From positions 186,001-250,000 of the forward strand of contig OZ245848.1 in NCBI GenBank assembly GCA_965228955.1: a stretch of DNA of 64,000 nt, written 5' to 3'. This document shows, piece by piece, positions 25,362 to 34,871 of the stretch. Numbering within the stretch: the first letter of the stretch is position 1; every line of letters begins with the position of its first letter. A model generated the notes under the pieces. It worked only from the letters and a program-made list of their open reading frames with translations, was not told the DNA's origin and made no database searches. Made by a program: the position numbers and the translations under genes. This stretch comes from JANSWY01 sp965228955. GTDB taxonomy: Bacteria > Bacteroidota > Bacteroidia > Cytophagales > Cyclobacteriaceae.

Positions 25362-25928
25362 TTAGACGGTACCGTCTACCGGGGCTTTGTTGCCAGTCTG
25401 TTTAAAGCGAGAGACCATTATTCGTATTTCATTGAAATAGCTTTGCAACCACTTTTCATTTAAGGTCTCATCTGTAATTTGCAGATAGAAGTTTTCCAGA
25501 CTCAGAGCAAGTACCATTTGGGCAAGAGAGGTGTTTTCAGTAAGTCCAATGAGTTTTTTCCATAGTGGCATCAAGGCCGGGAAGGTAATTTGATTGATCT
25601 CGTTGAAGCACTTTTGGAATTCCGGGTTTTCTCTATGGATTCTGAGTTGACGATTGAAGAGTAAATCAATTTTGTGCTCAATAAGGATATCGATCAATTC
25701 CTTTTCGGTGGAGATATCAGCTTCCTTATTCGCAATGATTTTTGCTTGCTTCATGTGATAAGCTAGTAACCGATTGATGAATATTTCAGTTTCCGCGAAT
25801 AGGTAATAGAATGAAGACTTGTTTTTATTTAACTCTCTGGAAAGTCTTTCGATTTTGATGCTTTGAGGACCATCATATGCAAAAGAACGATATCCGATTT
25901 CAATCCATGGTTTTTCGGCTTCTTTCAT
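25362..25928 (-). CDS. TetR-family transcriptional regulator
   Basis: 188 residues. The N-terminal TetR helix-turn-helix spans about residues 8-55 (WIEIGYRSFAYDGPQSIKIE, LSRELNKNKSSFYYLFAETE), followed by the helical ligand/dimer domain. The gene starts 14 bases after the adenylate cyclase gene and ends 49 bases before two small membrane-protein genes. Its last codons form part of a 16-base palindrome that resembles a TetR-type operator. Ligand unknown. Confidence 0.88.
   Translation of the reverse strand: MKEAEKPWIEIGYRSFAYDGPQSIKIERLSRELNKNKSSFYYLFAETEIFINRLLAYHMKQAKIIANKEADISTEKELIDILIEHKIDLLFNRQLRIHRENPEFQKCFNEINQITFPALMPLWKKLIGLTENTSLAQMVLALSLENFYLQITDETLNEKWLQSYFNEIRIMVSRFKQTGNKAPVDGTV
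25363..25378. promoter_or_regulatory. Perfect 16-bp palindrome; candidate TetR operator
   Basis: TAGACGGTACCGTCTA is a perfect palindrome overlapping the last codons and stop of the TetR gene, about 50 bases upstream of the next gene's start at 25312. Size and form match TetR-family operators in general. It has no loop, so it is unlikely to act as a terminator hairpin. Confidence 0.55.
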
Positions 25929-25942
25929 TCAAATTAAATTTC

Positions 25943-27034
25943 TTATACTAAACTAAACAACTCCTCTTTCTTCTCACGTCCTTTTAATTCAAGCTCACCT
26001 TTGGACGTAAATGTATATTCATTTGTCGATAACAGCTGTTTCAATTCTCCAGAAACCAATAAATCCGACTGTAATTCATTACACATACTCTGTATTCTCG
26101 CAGTGGTATTTAGCACATCCCCCGAGAAGACAATTTCTTTTTTCAACGCCCCAATTTCACCAATAGTGACTTCACCGAAATGAACTCCAGCTTTGAATCC
26201 AATTTCAAAACCAAAATCCTGAAGCATCTTTTGTTGCTGAGCTTCTAACTTCTTTTGTATTTCGAAGAAGCAATTGATGCAATTGTTGTTTTCAATTCCA
26301 TCTTTCATTTTCCATGAGATTACTATTTCATCTCCTATGTACTGATAGACCTCACCTTTTGAATTGATAATTGGATCTGACATGATGTTATAATAATCCT
26401 GTAGTAATTTGAAGTATTTCACATGTCCAAGGGATTCTGCAATAGTGGTAGATGATTTCATGTCCAGAAACATGAAGATGCGCTCTTCCACTACTGGTTT
26501 GTGGTATTTACCAGTGAAGAAATTGAGAAACACCTGGTGGCCAAGGTTCTCACTAACCGCAGAATATATCAAAGCTACAAACAGAGAAACACTCAGTTGA
26601 AAAATAGTGATTACAAAAGTCAGACTTGCAAAAAACCTACCCATTTGTGGTAGTAATTTACCAAGTTCAAAATCAGCTCCTACCTCTCCCAAATATGCCA
26701 ATGGGTAGAATATGACAATCATCACCAGGAAGAATAAAAGGTAAATAGCAAACTTCTGGAAGAACTTAGAGAGCAAAGAGTGATTCACAAATCGCTTCTC
26801 CAGATAGACCACTTCCAACACACCTACCAAAAGACCAACAATGACATTAGCAATATTGGCAATAATCAGTACAGGAATTGTAAAGGCAATGTCAGTGTCT
26901 GGGTTTAGGTTGATATTTCTTGTTGCAGCAGAATCTGAAATGATGAACACCCATCCACTCAATAGCCATATAATTCCGAATGGAATTACTCTACTTATGT
27001 TTCTTTTGGTTTTAGGGGATAGTTTCATGGTCAT
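25943..27034 (-). CDS. Membrane-bound class III adenylate/guanylate cyclase
   Basis: 363 residues. Four membrane helices lie at about 17-33, 52-77, 94-115 and 135-160. The cyclase domain (about 183-355) has the metal-binding D191 (IFMFLDMKSST) and D235 (YIGDEIVISW), and later GFKAGVHFGEVTIGEIG and VFSGDVLNTTARIQSMC. These support an active enzyme making cAMP or cGMP; substrate choice was not resolved. The TetR gene follows at 14 bases, an unusual pairing. No cyclic-nucleotide receptor is seen nearby. Confidence 0.9.
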   Translation of the reverse strand: MTMKLSPKTKRNISRVIPFGIIWLLSGWVFIISDSAATRNINLNPDTDIAFTIPVLIIANIANVIVGLLVGVLEVVYLEKRFVNHSLLSKFFQKFAIYLLFFLVMIVIFYPLAYLGEVGADFELGKLLPQMGRFFASLTFVITIFQLSVSLFVALIYSAVSENLGHQVFLNFFTGKYHKPVVEERIFMFLDMKSSTTIAESLGHVKYFKLLQDYYNIMSDPIINSKGEVYQYIGDEIVISWKMKDGIENNNCINCFFEIQKKLEAQQQKMLQDFGFEIGFKAGVHFGEVTIGEIGALKKEIVFSGDVLNTTARIQSMCNELQSDLLVSGELKQLLSTNEYTFTSKGELELKGREKKEELFSLV

Positions 27035-27147
27035 TCGGATGAGCTTCCTAAAACTAAGTTAAACTTGCGGGAATAAAAATCAGGTGTGGATTTGAATTTT
27101 CGTGTGGTTTGTCAGAGTCATCTTTGAGAGACTCGGAGGTGGAAGTT

Positions 27148-27939
27148 TCACTCAGAACAAAGCTCAAGCACAGATTCAGCGAATTCAACAAGAAACTGAT
27201 ATTTATCAGAATTATCCGTCTCACCAATACTATGTACAAGTTCAGCATCATCTCCGATTCCAAGGCTTTCATATTTCTCCACAATCATTGTCCCGTTGTT
27301 TGGATCGTGAATGTCTGGATCTGTTGCGTTCGTGGAGGAGCCGGGCTCTCTTCTGTATACAAAGAATATAGGAGGAGATGCTACGGTAACATCATTTGTC
27401 GGCAACCACCATTCAGGAGCAGCCCAAACTGAAGGCAAGGCATTATACATATAAAGACCTTTAATGTTTGGGTTTTCTCTGTGTCCATATCTCCAACTGA
27501 GGATACTTCCTCTTGAAGAACCGCCGATAATTATATTTGAAACATCAAGATTATAGGTGTCAGCGTTATCAATGACCCATTGAAACATCAACTCTGCATC
27601 ACTCCAGCCTGTTTCTACTTCATCGGTTGTATTCACGGATGTCAAAGATTCCCAGGCAATTATTGAAATGCCTAATGAATTCAAATCTTCTACAAGGTAA
27701 TCTGGAATAAAAGTGGTTCCTCCATTGCCATGAGCATCAAAGTAAATAGGCGTTGGGCATTCTGATTCCGCTTTGTATAAGTCCAGAAATTGCCGACTCT
27801 CCGAACCGTATTGGATTCCCAGTTCTACTAAACTTTCAGTAAGTGGTGGTGTTTGGTTTGTATCTGGTTCATCATCCTTGCAGGAGAATAGTATTAAACC
27901 AAATAGGATTGGTAGCAATAGCTTAAAATCAATGTGCAT
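27148..27939 (-). CDS. Alpha/beta hydrolase-like lipoprotein
   Basis: 263 residues with a lipobox (LILFSC, Cys20). TPIYFDAHGNGG gives a hydrolase-like strand and oxyanion-hole region, and IIIGGSSRGSILSW is the nucleophile elbow with Ser in GSSRG. A His near VHSIGETDNSDKYQF could complete the triad. This resembles lipases or esterases anchored at the cell envelope. The next gene downstream (27994-28782 is upstream on this strand) is another lipoprotein hydrolase, so the pair may be a local duplication of function, though their sequences look only distantly related. Confidence 0.75.
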   Translation of the reverse strand: MHIDFKLLLPILFGLILFSCKDDEPDTNQTPPLTESLVELGIQYGSESRQFLDLYKAESECPTPIYFDAHGNGGTTFIPDYLVEDLNSLGISIIAWESLTSVNTTDEVETGWSDAELMFQWVIDNADTYNLDVSNIIIGGSSRGSILSWRYGHRENPNIKGLYMYNALPSVWAAPEWWLPTNDVTVASPPIFFVYRREPGSSTNATDPDIHDPNNGTMIVEKYESLGIGDDAELVHSIGETDNSDKYQFLVEFAESVLELCSE

Positions 27940-27993
27940 TTTGTGAATGTTTCAAATAAGACTATTGTCTAACCAAAAGGTTTAATTTGCCCG

Positions 27994-28782
27994 CTATTTT
28001 TCTATTTCATCAAGAAAAGACAGCACCGCATTCCAATTGTCTTCTACTTTTCCACCAACTCTTTCCTGCACCAACATTGAGGACCCGTGTACACCATTTT
28101 GAGCAATGTATGTTTTGTGATTGAAAGTTTCCGCAAGTTTGAACTGTTCCTTAGATCGATCACTTTCCATCTCACTGCTTGGTCTAAGGAGGAATAGAGG
28201 AATCTTGATTGACTCAAAATAAGGGTCTGGTAGGCAATCTTTCATAGAGCCTCCAGCAGCTGGTGAAAAAGCAAGAGCTGCACTGACATCTGATTGTCTT
28301 TTGCTGGCAAGCTGAACAGAAAGTGAAGCACTGTAACTTGATCCCCAGAGAATCTTTTTTCCAGTAAAGCCAGACTCAATTATGAAGTTTAGAGCACTTT
28401 CCAAATTGTTGTAAGCGTCACAATATCCATAACCATCACCAAAGCTATTGGAAGGAATTTCTGCAAGTGTTCTGCTGTAGCTTCCATATGCCTGTCCACC
28501 TTTTCTTTGGTCTATCGCTAAGACATTATATCCTTTTTCAGTTAACCTTGGAATGATAGTCCCATATTCTCCCCTTGCATTTGAACCTGCCTGATGAAAT
28601 AGTAAGATGGTACTCCCGGATTTATCTATTTCAAATAAATCTCCATAGATTTTGATACTGTCGGGAGTGTAAAAACTAATTTCATTATTGGCTTGCTTTT
28701 CAATTGATTGTTGCGGCTGAGGTTTGTTCTCACAAGAAATGAGGGCAGTGAATAGGATTGCAATGAAGCTCAGTCTTTTCAT
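27994..28782 (-). CDS. Dienelactone hydrolase-like alpha/beta hydrolase lipoprotein
   Basis: 262 residues with a lipobox (ALISC, Cys17). The alpha/beta hydrolase domain shows TILLFHQAGSNARGEYGTII, YNVLAIDQRKGGQAYG, the nucleophile elbow WGSSYSASL and a late His in AQNGVHGSSML. Typical members hydrolyse esters. It lies just upstream (on the minus strand) of a second hydrolase lipoprotein and 55 bases downstream of the VOC gene. Substrate unknown. Confidence 0.82.
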   Translation of the reverse strand: MKRLSFIAILFTALISCENKPQPQQSIEKQANNEISFYTPDSIKIYGDLFEIDKSGSTILLFHQAGSNARGEYGTIIPRLTEKGYNVLAIDQRKGGQAYGSYSRTLAEIPSNSFGDGYGYCDAYNNLESALNFIIESGFTGKKILWGSSYSASLSVQLASKRQSDVSAALAFSPAAGGSMKDCLPDPYFESIKIPLFLLRPSSEMESDRSKEQFKLAETFNHKTYIAQNGVHGSSMLVQERVGGKVEDNWNAVLSFLDEIEK

Positions 28783-28837
28783 GGTTCTTGGTCTTTACGC
28801 ACTTTAAACAACAAAAGGATTGAATGCCCTAGTGTGA

Positions 28838-29233
28838 TCAGAGCATTTCAACAAGTTGAATAAAGTTACCACATGTATCGTTAAGTACTGCGATTTTTAC
28901 TGTCCCCATTTCTGTTGGCTTCACACTGAATTCTACTCCAAGTTCAATCAGTCTGTCATATTCTTTTTGCACATCATCCACATCGAATTGCGTGTAGGGG
29001 ATGCCAGCGTTGAGTAAAGCATCCTGAAATACCTTTGATGGTTCAAAGTGATTGGGTGCAGGTTCTAATAATAGCTCAGGGCCATCTTGTGCATCTTTTG
29101 AAACTAGCGTAAGCCATCTGTTACCTCCTTCGAGTGGAGTGTCTAGTTTTTTGATGAAACCTAATTTTGTGGTGTAAAACTGAAGTGCTTTTTCCTGGTC
29201 TCTTACCGGGATACTAATAAGTGTTACTCTCAT
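28838..29233 (-). CDS. VOC (glyoxalase/bleomycin resistance) family protein
   Basis: 131 residues, two beta-alpha-beta-beta-beta modules: MRVTLISIPVRDQEKALQFY with KLGFIKK, and YTQFDVDDVQKEYDRLIELG with DTCGNFIQLVEML. Candidate metal ligands include His and Glu residues in the second half. It follows a short AraC regulator gene at 47 bases on the same strand, which may control it. A cytoplasmic enzyme or binding protein for a small molecule; the substrate cannot be given. Confidence 0.88.
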   Translation of the reverse strand: MRVTLISIPVRDQEKALQFYTTKLGFIKKLDTPLEGGNRWLTLVSKDAQDGPELLLEPAPNHFEPSKVFQDALLNAGIPYTQFDVDDVQKEYDRLIELGVEFSVKPTEMGTVKIAVLNDTCGNFIQLVEML

Positions 29234-29280
29234 TTTTATGTGATTTGGTATGTAGAATTCAAATATTGGAAATTGAATTC

Positions 29281-29715
29281 TTACTTGCTTCTCGAAAGTT
29301 GCTCTTTTTGAAATTGAGCGGGAGACTTTCCGGTTTTTGTTTTGAACAAGACACTAAACGAACCCAGGCTTTCAAACCCAACTGAAAAGCAAGCCTCAGT
29401 AACCGACATTCCGGACATCAATTTTTTCTTCGAGATTTCGATTCTTTTATCAATCAGGTATTGCCTTGGTGTGATTCCGTAATATTTCTTGAAAAGCCGT
29501 AAGAGATGATACTTGGATATGCACTGAATCTTTGATAGTAAATCTAAATTGACATCTGACTCCCAATTGTTGTCGATATAGTTACGAACAGCAATAACAG
29601 CATCCAATTGTGCCTGATTCTTGTAAATCGACTTTTTGAGATCTAATAGTTTCTGTTCGTAAAATGTCATTGAAGCGGCGCTCAGTTCAGTTAGCCTCAA
29701 TATAATATTTTGCAA
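29281..29715 (-). CDS. Short AraC-family transcriptional regulator
   Basis: 144 residues. The two helix-turn-helix units occupy residues 38-138: LDLLSKIQCISKYHLLRLFK, YGITPRQYLIDKRIEISKKK, MSVTEACFSVGFESLGSFSV and KTGKSPAQF. The N-terminal sensing domain usual in AraC proteins is almost missing (about 35 residues), so it may respond through expression level or a partner. It is directly upstream of the VOC gene. Confidence 0.9.
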   Translation of the reverse strand: MQNIILRLTELSAASMTFYEQKLLDLKKSIYKNQAQLDAVIAVRNYIDNNWESDVNLDLLSKIQCISKYHLLRLFKKYYGITPRQYLIDKRIEISKKKLMSGMSVTEACFSVGFESLGSFSVLFKTKTGKSPAQFQKEQLSRSK

Positions 29716-29748
29716 AATTGACTACAAGGAAACAAGCGACTGTATTGT

Positions 29749-31392
29749 TTATTCCTTATTAAAAATTACGTTTTTGATCCGGTTATTCTTCACATTTAAT
29801 CCTATTACCAGATTGTTCTCATCTCTGATAATTTTTATTTCATATGAATTCATTCTTAAAAAGTCATTTAGGATCAATTGAGCATTTCTTTCTTTGCCAT
29901 TTTTATTCAATGCATATGACTTGCCTTCCTGATGGCTTAAGATTATCCTGGTGTTGGTCTCCGCATTGAAGTAGCTACCTTCTATTTCTTTTTCATCTGA
30001 TGAAATGAAATCTGAGTCTGGCAGCCTGTAGTAGGTTCTTGGTCTTTGTGTTGCCTTGTATAATGTGAAGCTTTGATTTGGTTTGCCAATATTGGTAAAG
30101 TTTATTTTGAGGTCTTTCACTGTTTCGTATTTGAATAACCCACCATTTTCATGGATTAATTTCACAGGTTCGCGCTGGTAAATTTCCCGGAATACAAAGC
30201 CATCTTTTTGGGTAATTAAGATTATACCGCCTTCATCATTTTTATATGCTCCTGTTATGTCCTTGGGAGATTTTAGTTTTTCAATTTTATCCGGACCTGC
30301 AGGGTGTTCTGTAGGTTTTAAGTCGAGAATCACATCTATGATTTGTTTTGCCAGATAGTTTGTGGGGACATTTGAATTATTAGACATTACAACTATGGAT
30401 ATGTTGTTATCGGGGAATCTTAGGAACGTAGCATTGTAAGCTCCTGTATTTCCATCATGGTAGGAATAATTGATGCCTTTATGACTTCCAAACATTAATC
30501 CATATCCATAATTTTCAAATGGAGCGCCCTCCACTGGAACCTGACTGCTATCCATAAATGATTTTGTGAAATGAGACCCATTGTTTTGTTGAATTATTTG
30601 TTCCCATTTTAGTTGGTCTCGTAGTGTTGTGAAAAGGAATCCATCTCCGTGAAGTTCGGTAATTAAGGGATATTCTTTCCATCCGTTCCAATTGCCATAT
30701 GGTCTGGCTTTTTGCGGTATAACCTGCATGTGGTTGACCAGAAAATCGGTTGAAGTCATATCCATTTCGAGAAACATTGATTTGGCAACCTCGCTGAATT
30801 CTTTGCCAGTGGCTTCCTTGATAATTTCTGTAAGTAAGATGTAGTTGGAGTTGCTGTATAGATATTCTGTGCCTGGCTTGAAGTTCAGGTCGGTTTGATT
30901 TTTTAATAAATTAATAGCATCGTCATTATCGATGAATAGTTTCCACCAGGTTTTTCCCTGCAGAGCCCAAAGATCATAGATGTCCCTGATACCACTAGTA
31001 TGAGTGAGCAGGTTCGCGACGGTTATTTTCTCTCCAATTTGTGGGTATAATTCAGGCAGGTACACTCTGAAATCATCATGCATTCCGATTTTTCCCTTAC
31101 TGATAAGGTTTAAGATGCAAAGTGCAGTATACTGTTTAGCATTTGAAGCGATGTTGAAACGAGAATTTTGATCGATTTTAATTTGGTGCTCCAGATTGGC
31201 GTAACCAAGATAAGACTCAAAGACTATTTCGCCATTATGCACAATACCTACAACCATACCAGGTGAGTCATCATTTGTATGCTGATAGAGGAGGTTTGTG
31301 ATTTCCGTACTATCTATTTGAGCGGTGGATTGTGAGAATATGTTGAAGCAAACTATTATTAATGTTGCTGTAAGGAATTTCTGTTTGATCAT
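29749..31392 (-). CDS. Secreted class C beta-lactamase-like serine hydrolase
   Basis: 547 residues, signal peptide to about residue 24. The catalytic domain has S83-x-x-K86 (FNIASNAKQYTAL) and the YSNSNY motif near 183. A HxG-like HDGNTGAY segment follows. A C-terminal beta domain of about 170 residues extends it past the usual ~350. Such proteins act as esterases, D-aminopeptidases or peptidoglycan enzymes; true beta-lactamase activity is uncertain. It is one of three such genes in the window. Confidence 0.88.
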   Translation of the reverse strand: MIKQKFLTATLIIVCFNIFSQSTAQIDSTEITNLLYQHTNDDSPGMVVGIVHNGEIVFESYLGYANLEHQIKIDQNSRFNIASNAKQYTALCILNLISKGKIGMHDDFRVYLPELYPQIGEKITVANLLTHTSGIRDIYDLWALQGKTWWKLFIDNDDAINLLKNQTDLNFKPGTEYLYSNSNYILLTEIIKEATGKEFSEVAKSMFLEMDMTSTDFLVNHMQVIPQKARPYGNWNGWKEYPLITELHGDGFLFTTLRDQLKWEQIIQQNNGSHFTKSFMDSSQVPVEGAPFENYGYGLMFGSHKGINYSYHDGNTGAYNATFLRFPDNNISIVVMSNNSNVPTNYLAKQIIDVILDLKPTEHPAGPDKIEKLKSPKDITGAYKNDEGGIILITQKDGFVFREIYQREPVKLIHENGGLFKYETVKDLKINFTNIGKPNQSFTLYKATQRPRTYYRLPDSDFISSDEKEIEGSYFNAETNTRIILSHQEGKSYALNKNGKERNAQLILNDFLRMNSYEIKIIRDENNLVIGLNVKNNRIKNVIFNKE

Positions 31393-31464
31393 AATTTAGA
31401 ATTTGTGGCCAAACTAAGTTTAATTGCAAGCATCTGCGTTTCAAATCACCATTTGAACCCAATT

Positions 31465-32628
31465 TCACAGCTGATTTTTACTAATATATTGCTTAGGACT
31501 TTCTCCTGTATATTTTTTGAATGCTCGATTGAAAGTGGTTTTGGAGTTGAATCCACAGTCTATTGCGATTCCCAATAATGTAGTTTTGATATGCTCACCA
31601 TTCTTTAATCGCTTGATGATAGACTCTACACGTTTTTCATTGACGTAATCATTGAAGTTCATTTGAAATTCCTGGTTGATCACTTTTGAAATGATGTTGC
31701 GGTTGGTATCTAAATTTCTTGCCAGGTCCGTCAAGGTGAGATTTGGATTTTTAAAGACGTCATTTGATTCAAACAAGGTATTTATTTTATGTTTCCAAAC
31801 GCTTAAATCTTCGGACTCGTCAGTGTTCTTTTCTTGGTTGGCTTGATTGCTGCCTAATAGGTTTGGTCTAAGTGTCGTTGCTACTTTTAAAGTACTCGAG
31901 TAACCAGTGATAGAGATGTACATCAGCAAAATGGAAAAGCATAGGTAATACCAGTATTTACTTCCAAACTCACCCCATTCTGGATTTAGAATGAAAAATA
32001 GTACCCTAAGTATTAGAATCAACCCGAAAGCAATGGTAAAATGCTGAATCCATTTAAATGCGATCTCGTCTGCAAAACTCACTTCTTGTAAGGATGCCTT
32101 CCTATACTCCAGGTAGTGTTTCAAGCTTAACGCCAAATAGAATAACATTGAGATGAGGCCAGAAAATTGATGCCAGAAATCAAGGTCTTTGTCTCTTCCA
32201 TCCGCATAAAAGTAGAATTCATCAAGGATGAGTTTATCACCAATGAATACAACCAAACTATAAATGAGATAAAAGAAGGCAGGTAGGAAGTGGATAATTT
32301 CTTTTTTGGTAACTCTAAAATCCTGGCTCAGCAGTGACTTCAGATAGAAGTAGAATACCGGACCAATTAAGAATAACTGTTGGAAAGGAACAAAAAACAA
32401 GAACTCACGATAGCTTTTGATTGAATACCAGCCAGCATAACCAAGCATAAAGGGGCAGATGTAGAGCGCTCCTAAAAACAAAAATGCAGCAAGCCATTTA
32501 CTGTCTTGTTTATTCTCTGAAATTCCGTTTTTAAGAAGCAAGAAGCTATACACTAATGCATTGAAGAAAAAAATCAGAAGGACAGAGCTTTTCTCGTTGT
32601 GGTTAAAATGTAAAATTTCATTCATCAC
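31465..32628 (-). CDS. AraC-family regulator with multi-pass membrane N-terminus
   Basis: 387 residues. The first 230 contain about seven membrane helices (for example VLLIFFFNALVYSFLLL and EIIHFLPAFFYLIYSLVVF); the last 115 are a typical AraC domain: NLTLTDLARNLDTNRNIISK, FNDYVNEKRVESIIKRL, TLLGIAIDCGFNSKTTFNRA and YTGESPKQYI. It probably senses something at the inner membrane and binds DNA from there, a common layout in Bacteroidota. The start overlaps the stop of the YdeI-like gene by 4 bases, which suggests coupling. Confidence 0.9.
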   Translation of the reverse strand: MMNEILHFNHNEKSSVLLIFFFNALVYSFLLLKNGISENKQDSKWLAAFLFLGALYICPFMLGYAGWYSIKSYREFLFFVPFQQLFLIGPVFYFYLKSLLSQDFRVTKKEIIHFLPAFFYLIYSLVVFIGDKLILDEFYFYADGRDKDLDFWHQFSGLISMLFYLALSLKHYLEYRKASLQEVSFADEIAFKWIQHFTIAFGLILILRVLFFILNPEWGEFGSKYWYYLCFSILLMYISITGYSSTLKVATTLRPNLLGSNQANQEKNTDESEDLSVWKHKINTLFESNDVFKNPNLTLTDLARNLDTNRNIISKVINQEFQMNFNDYVNEKRVESIIKRLKNGEHIKTTLLGIAIDCGFNSKTTFNRAFKKYTGESPKQYISKNQL

Positions 32629-33200
32629 CTCTTTCTTCTGAACTGATTTGGTAATTGGTTATTCGATGCATTCTCAACTACTTCCAAAATTCTCTTCTGC
32701 TTTGTTTCATCTCTTTTAGCTGAAGAAACCCAATGTAGCAGAATTTTCTTATCGGACTTGCTTAAACCTTCAAAGAATTCCATTGCACCTTTCTGATTTT
32801 CCAATGCTACTTTCAGATCATTGGGGATTTCAAGAGACTCAATTTTATCTAAGATAGTCCAGGAACCATTTTTCTTAGCGATCTCAATACTTTTGTAACC
32901 AGCATCTTGCATGAGACCATTTTCGATGAGAACTGCCACTTTATCCTTATTGATTTTCGACCAGTTACTTTTTGGTTTTCTCTTGCTAAAATATTGTTTG
33001 AACTGGTATTCATCAATTGGCATTCTTACACTATCAATCCAGCCAAAACACAATGCCTCATCTACCGCTTCACTCCAGGTGAGATTGGGATTTGGAGCAT
33101 TTTTTTTATTGATCACCAGCCAAATAGATTCTTCTTTCAGATGGTTCTTTTGAAGCCATTTCCTCCATTCTTGTTTGTTTTTGGGGCAGTAGGAGTTCAT
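32625..33200 (-). CDS. YdeI/OmdA-family protein
   Basis: 191 residues. Motifs of the YdeI/OmpD-associated family are clear: EWRKWLQKNHLKEESIWLVI, WSEAVDEALCFGWIDSVRMP, YFSKRKPKSNWSKINKDKVA and the late WVSSAKRDETKQKRI. The family is linked to bacteriocin or antimicrobial-peptide protection in some hosts; the mechanism is unclear. Cytoplasmic, no signal peptide. It is the first gene of a two-gene operon with the membrane AraC regulator. Confidence 0.88.
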   Translation of the reverse strand: MNSYCPKNKQEWRKWLQKNHLKEESIWLVINKKNAPNPNLTWSEAVDEALCFGWIDSVRMPIDEYQFKQYFSKRKPKSNWSKINKDKVAVLIENGLMQDAGYKSIEIAKKNGSWTILDKIESLEIPNDLKVALENQKGAMEFFEGLSKSDKKILLHWVSSAKRDETKQKRILEVVENASNNQLPNQFRRKR

Positions 33201-33339
33201 TATGTGGTGTTTTTAATGATTGATATATACGATCAACTACAATTTAAGAACCGCTATTTTGGTCTTCTGACCGCTCAAAGCAAAATCGAAATCTCTTTTG
33301 CTAATGAATCGTAAGGTTAATAAAAAAACCAACTTTAGC

Positions 33340-34746
33340 ATGGCTTTTCTCCACGACCGAATTCAAGTAAATGTAAAAATCTTTCTGCTTCTGATTATAG
33401 CAACTTCCTGTCAAAGTCAGCAACCACAGGAAAATCAGCAATCAAAAGATTTAAGTGCTGCACAAGTTACTGAGGACATCCAATATCTAAAGTCTCAATT
33501 GGATCAGTTCCATTCCGGGTTGTATCGCTATACTGAAAAGAATGAAATGGATCAGTATTTTGTGGAGGCTGCCAGTAGTGATAATGGTCTCGATGAAGTG
33601 GAGTTGTATGCAAGAGTTACTTTCCTTTTGAGCCAAATTAAGTGTGGGCATACACGTACAAGTATGCCTGAGAAAATGTTTGAAAAGCACTTAGCAGAAA
33701 ACCAGTTTGTGCCATTTTTTGTGGAGATGCTTGCAGAGGAAGCTTATGTTTCAGCCTCTCTGTCTAGTAAGCTACCGATAGGAGTTAAAATTTCTCAGAT
33801 CAATGGTCAGTCCTGGAAGGAAATAGAAGATATAATATTTGAGCACATAGCTGCAGATGGAAATATTGAAACAGGTAAAAGGAAGCGAATGTCTTATTTA
33901 TTTCCTAACTATTTTCAACTGTATGTGGATGGATCTGATGAAGATATAGAAGTACAATTGATATCAGAGGAAACTCAAGAGCGAACAGTTTTATTGAAGC
34001 GTGTACCAGATAATGAGTTGAAAACTATTTCAAAGGCCAGAAGTCCAAAAGCCGAATTGAAATTGAGCCACCATGATGAATATAGTTATATGCGCATTTC
34101 AACATTTGGTCAACAAAGTCTCAGAAGTGCAGGATTAGATTATGAAGACTTCCTGGAAAAAAGCTTCAAAGAACTAAGCGAAAATAGGGTTGATCAATTA
34201 ATTCTTGATCTCAGAGGAAATGGAGGAGGTAGAGATAACTATGGTGCGCTTTTAGTTTCATATTTACTATCAAAGGAGTTTGGTTATTTTGATAATATCA
34301 AGGTGACTCCAGATTACTCAGGTTATGGTGGTATTGTTGAAAGAAATGGAGAGTTCTTTGTGACCAGCCACCAGGGACTTAGTATCTGGCAACCCCAGAA
34401 GGATGTATATAAAGGTGAATTGTATGTTTTAACTGATGGTTGGAGTTTTTCCACGTGTGCAGATGTGGCAACCGTATTACACCATAATGGCAGGGGAGTC
34501 TTCATTGGGCAAGAAACAGGGGGAGGATATGATGGCAATACTAGTGGGAATTCTAAATGGATTGAATTGCCTAATAGTGGAATAGAAGTTTCAGTTCCTA
34601 TGTGGATGTATACCACCGCAAATGTAGGGCATCAATTTCCTGGAAGAGGTGTGATTCCTGATCATGAGGTTGTTCCTACATTTGAGGAATATACCAAGGA
34701 AGAAGATGTTGTGATGAAAAAGGCTTTGGAGTTGATTGGGAATTAA
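33340..34746 (+). CDS. S41-like peptidase lipoprotein
   Basis: 468 residues if started at 33340, which gives a lipoprotein signal MAFLHDRIQVNVKIFLLLII then ATSC. ATG at 33304 and TTG at 33298 are alternatives. The C-terminal half is an S41 (tail-specific protease) fold: LILDLRGNGGGRDNY, the nucleophile region TDGWSFSTCADVA (Ser in WSFS), ETGGGYDGNTSG and GRGVIPDHEV. A PDZ-like stretch (SQINGQSWKEI) precedes it. Probably a periplasmic protease or a related binding protein. It stands alone on this strand. Confidence 0.85.
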   Translation: MAFLHDRIQVNVKIFLLLIIATSCQSQQPQENQQSKDLSAAQVTEDIQYLKSQLDQFHSGLYRYTEKNEMDQYFVEAASSDNGLDEVELYARVTFLLSQIKCGHTRTSMPEKMFEKHLAENQFVPFFVEMLAEEAYVSASLSSKLPIGVKISQINGQSWKEIEDIIFEHIAADGNIETGKRKRMSYLFPNYFQLYVDGSDEDIEVQLISEETQERTVLLKRVPDNELKTISKARSPKAELKLSHHDEYSYMRISTFGQQSLRSAGLDYEDFLEKSFKELSENRVDQLILDLRGNGGGRDNYGALLVSYLLSKEFGYFDNIKVTPDYSGYGGIVERNGEFFVTSHQGLSIWQPQKDVYKGELYVLTDGWSFSTCADVATVLHHNGRGVFIGQETGGGYDGNTSGNSKWIELPNSGIEVSVPMWMYTTANVGHQFPGRGVIPDHEVVPTFEEYTKEEDVVMKKALELIGN

Positions 34747-34871
34747 TGTTTTGAGTTAAGCTTCCCATTTTGGAGTTTTGAAATCTTTTGAATCATATTA
34801 TCGTCATCCAACCCAAAGATGATTTCTGAGAGCATTTTTTCAGTTGGAAAAAAGGCGAATCGTTTCTTGTC

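Noticed and set aside
34323..34616. 97-codon minus-strand frame inside the S41-like gene
   Set aside because: Antisense shadow; the plus-strand protease motifs are clear.
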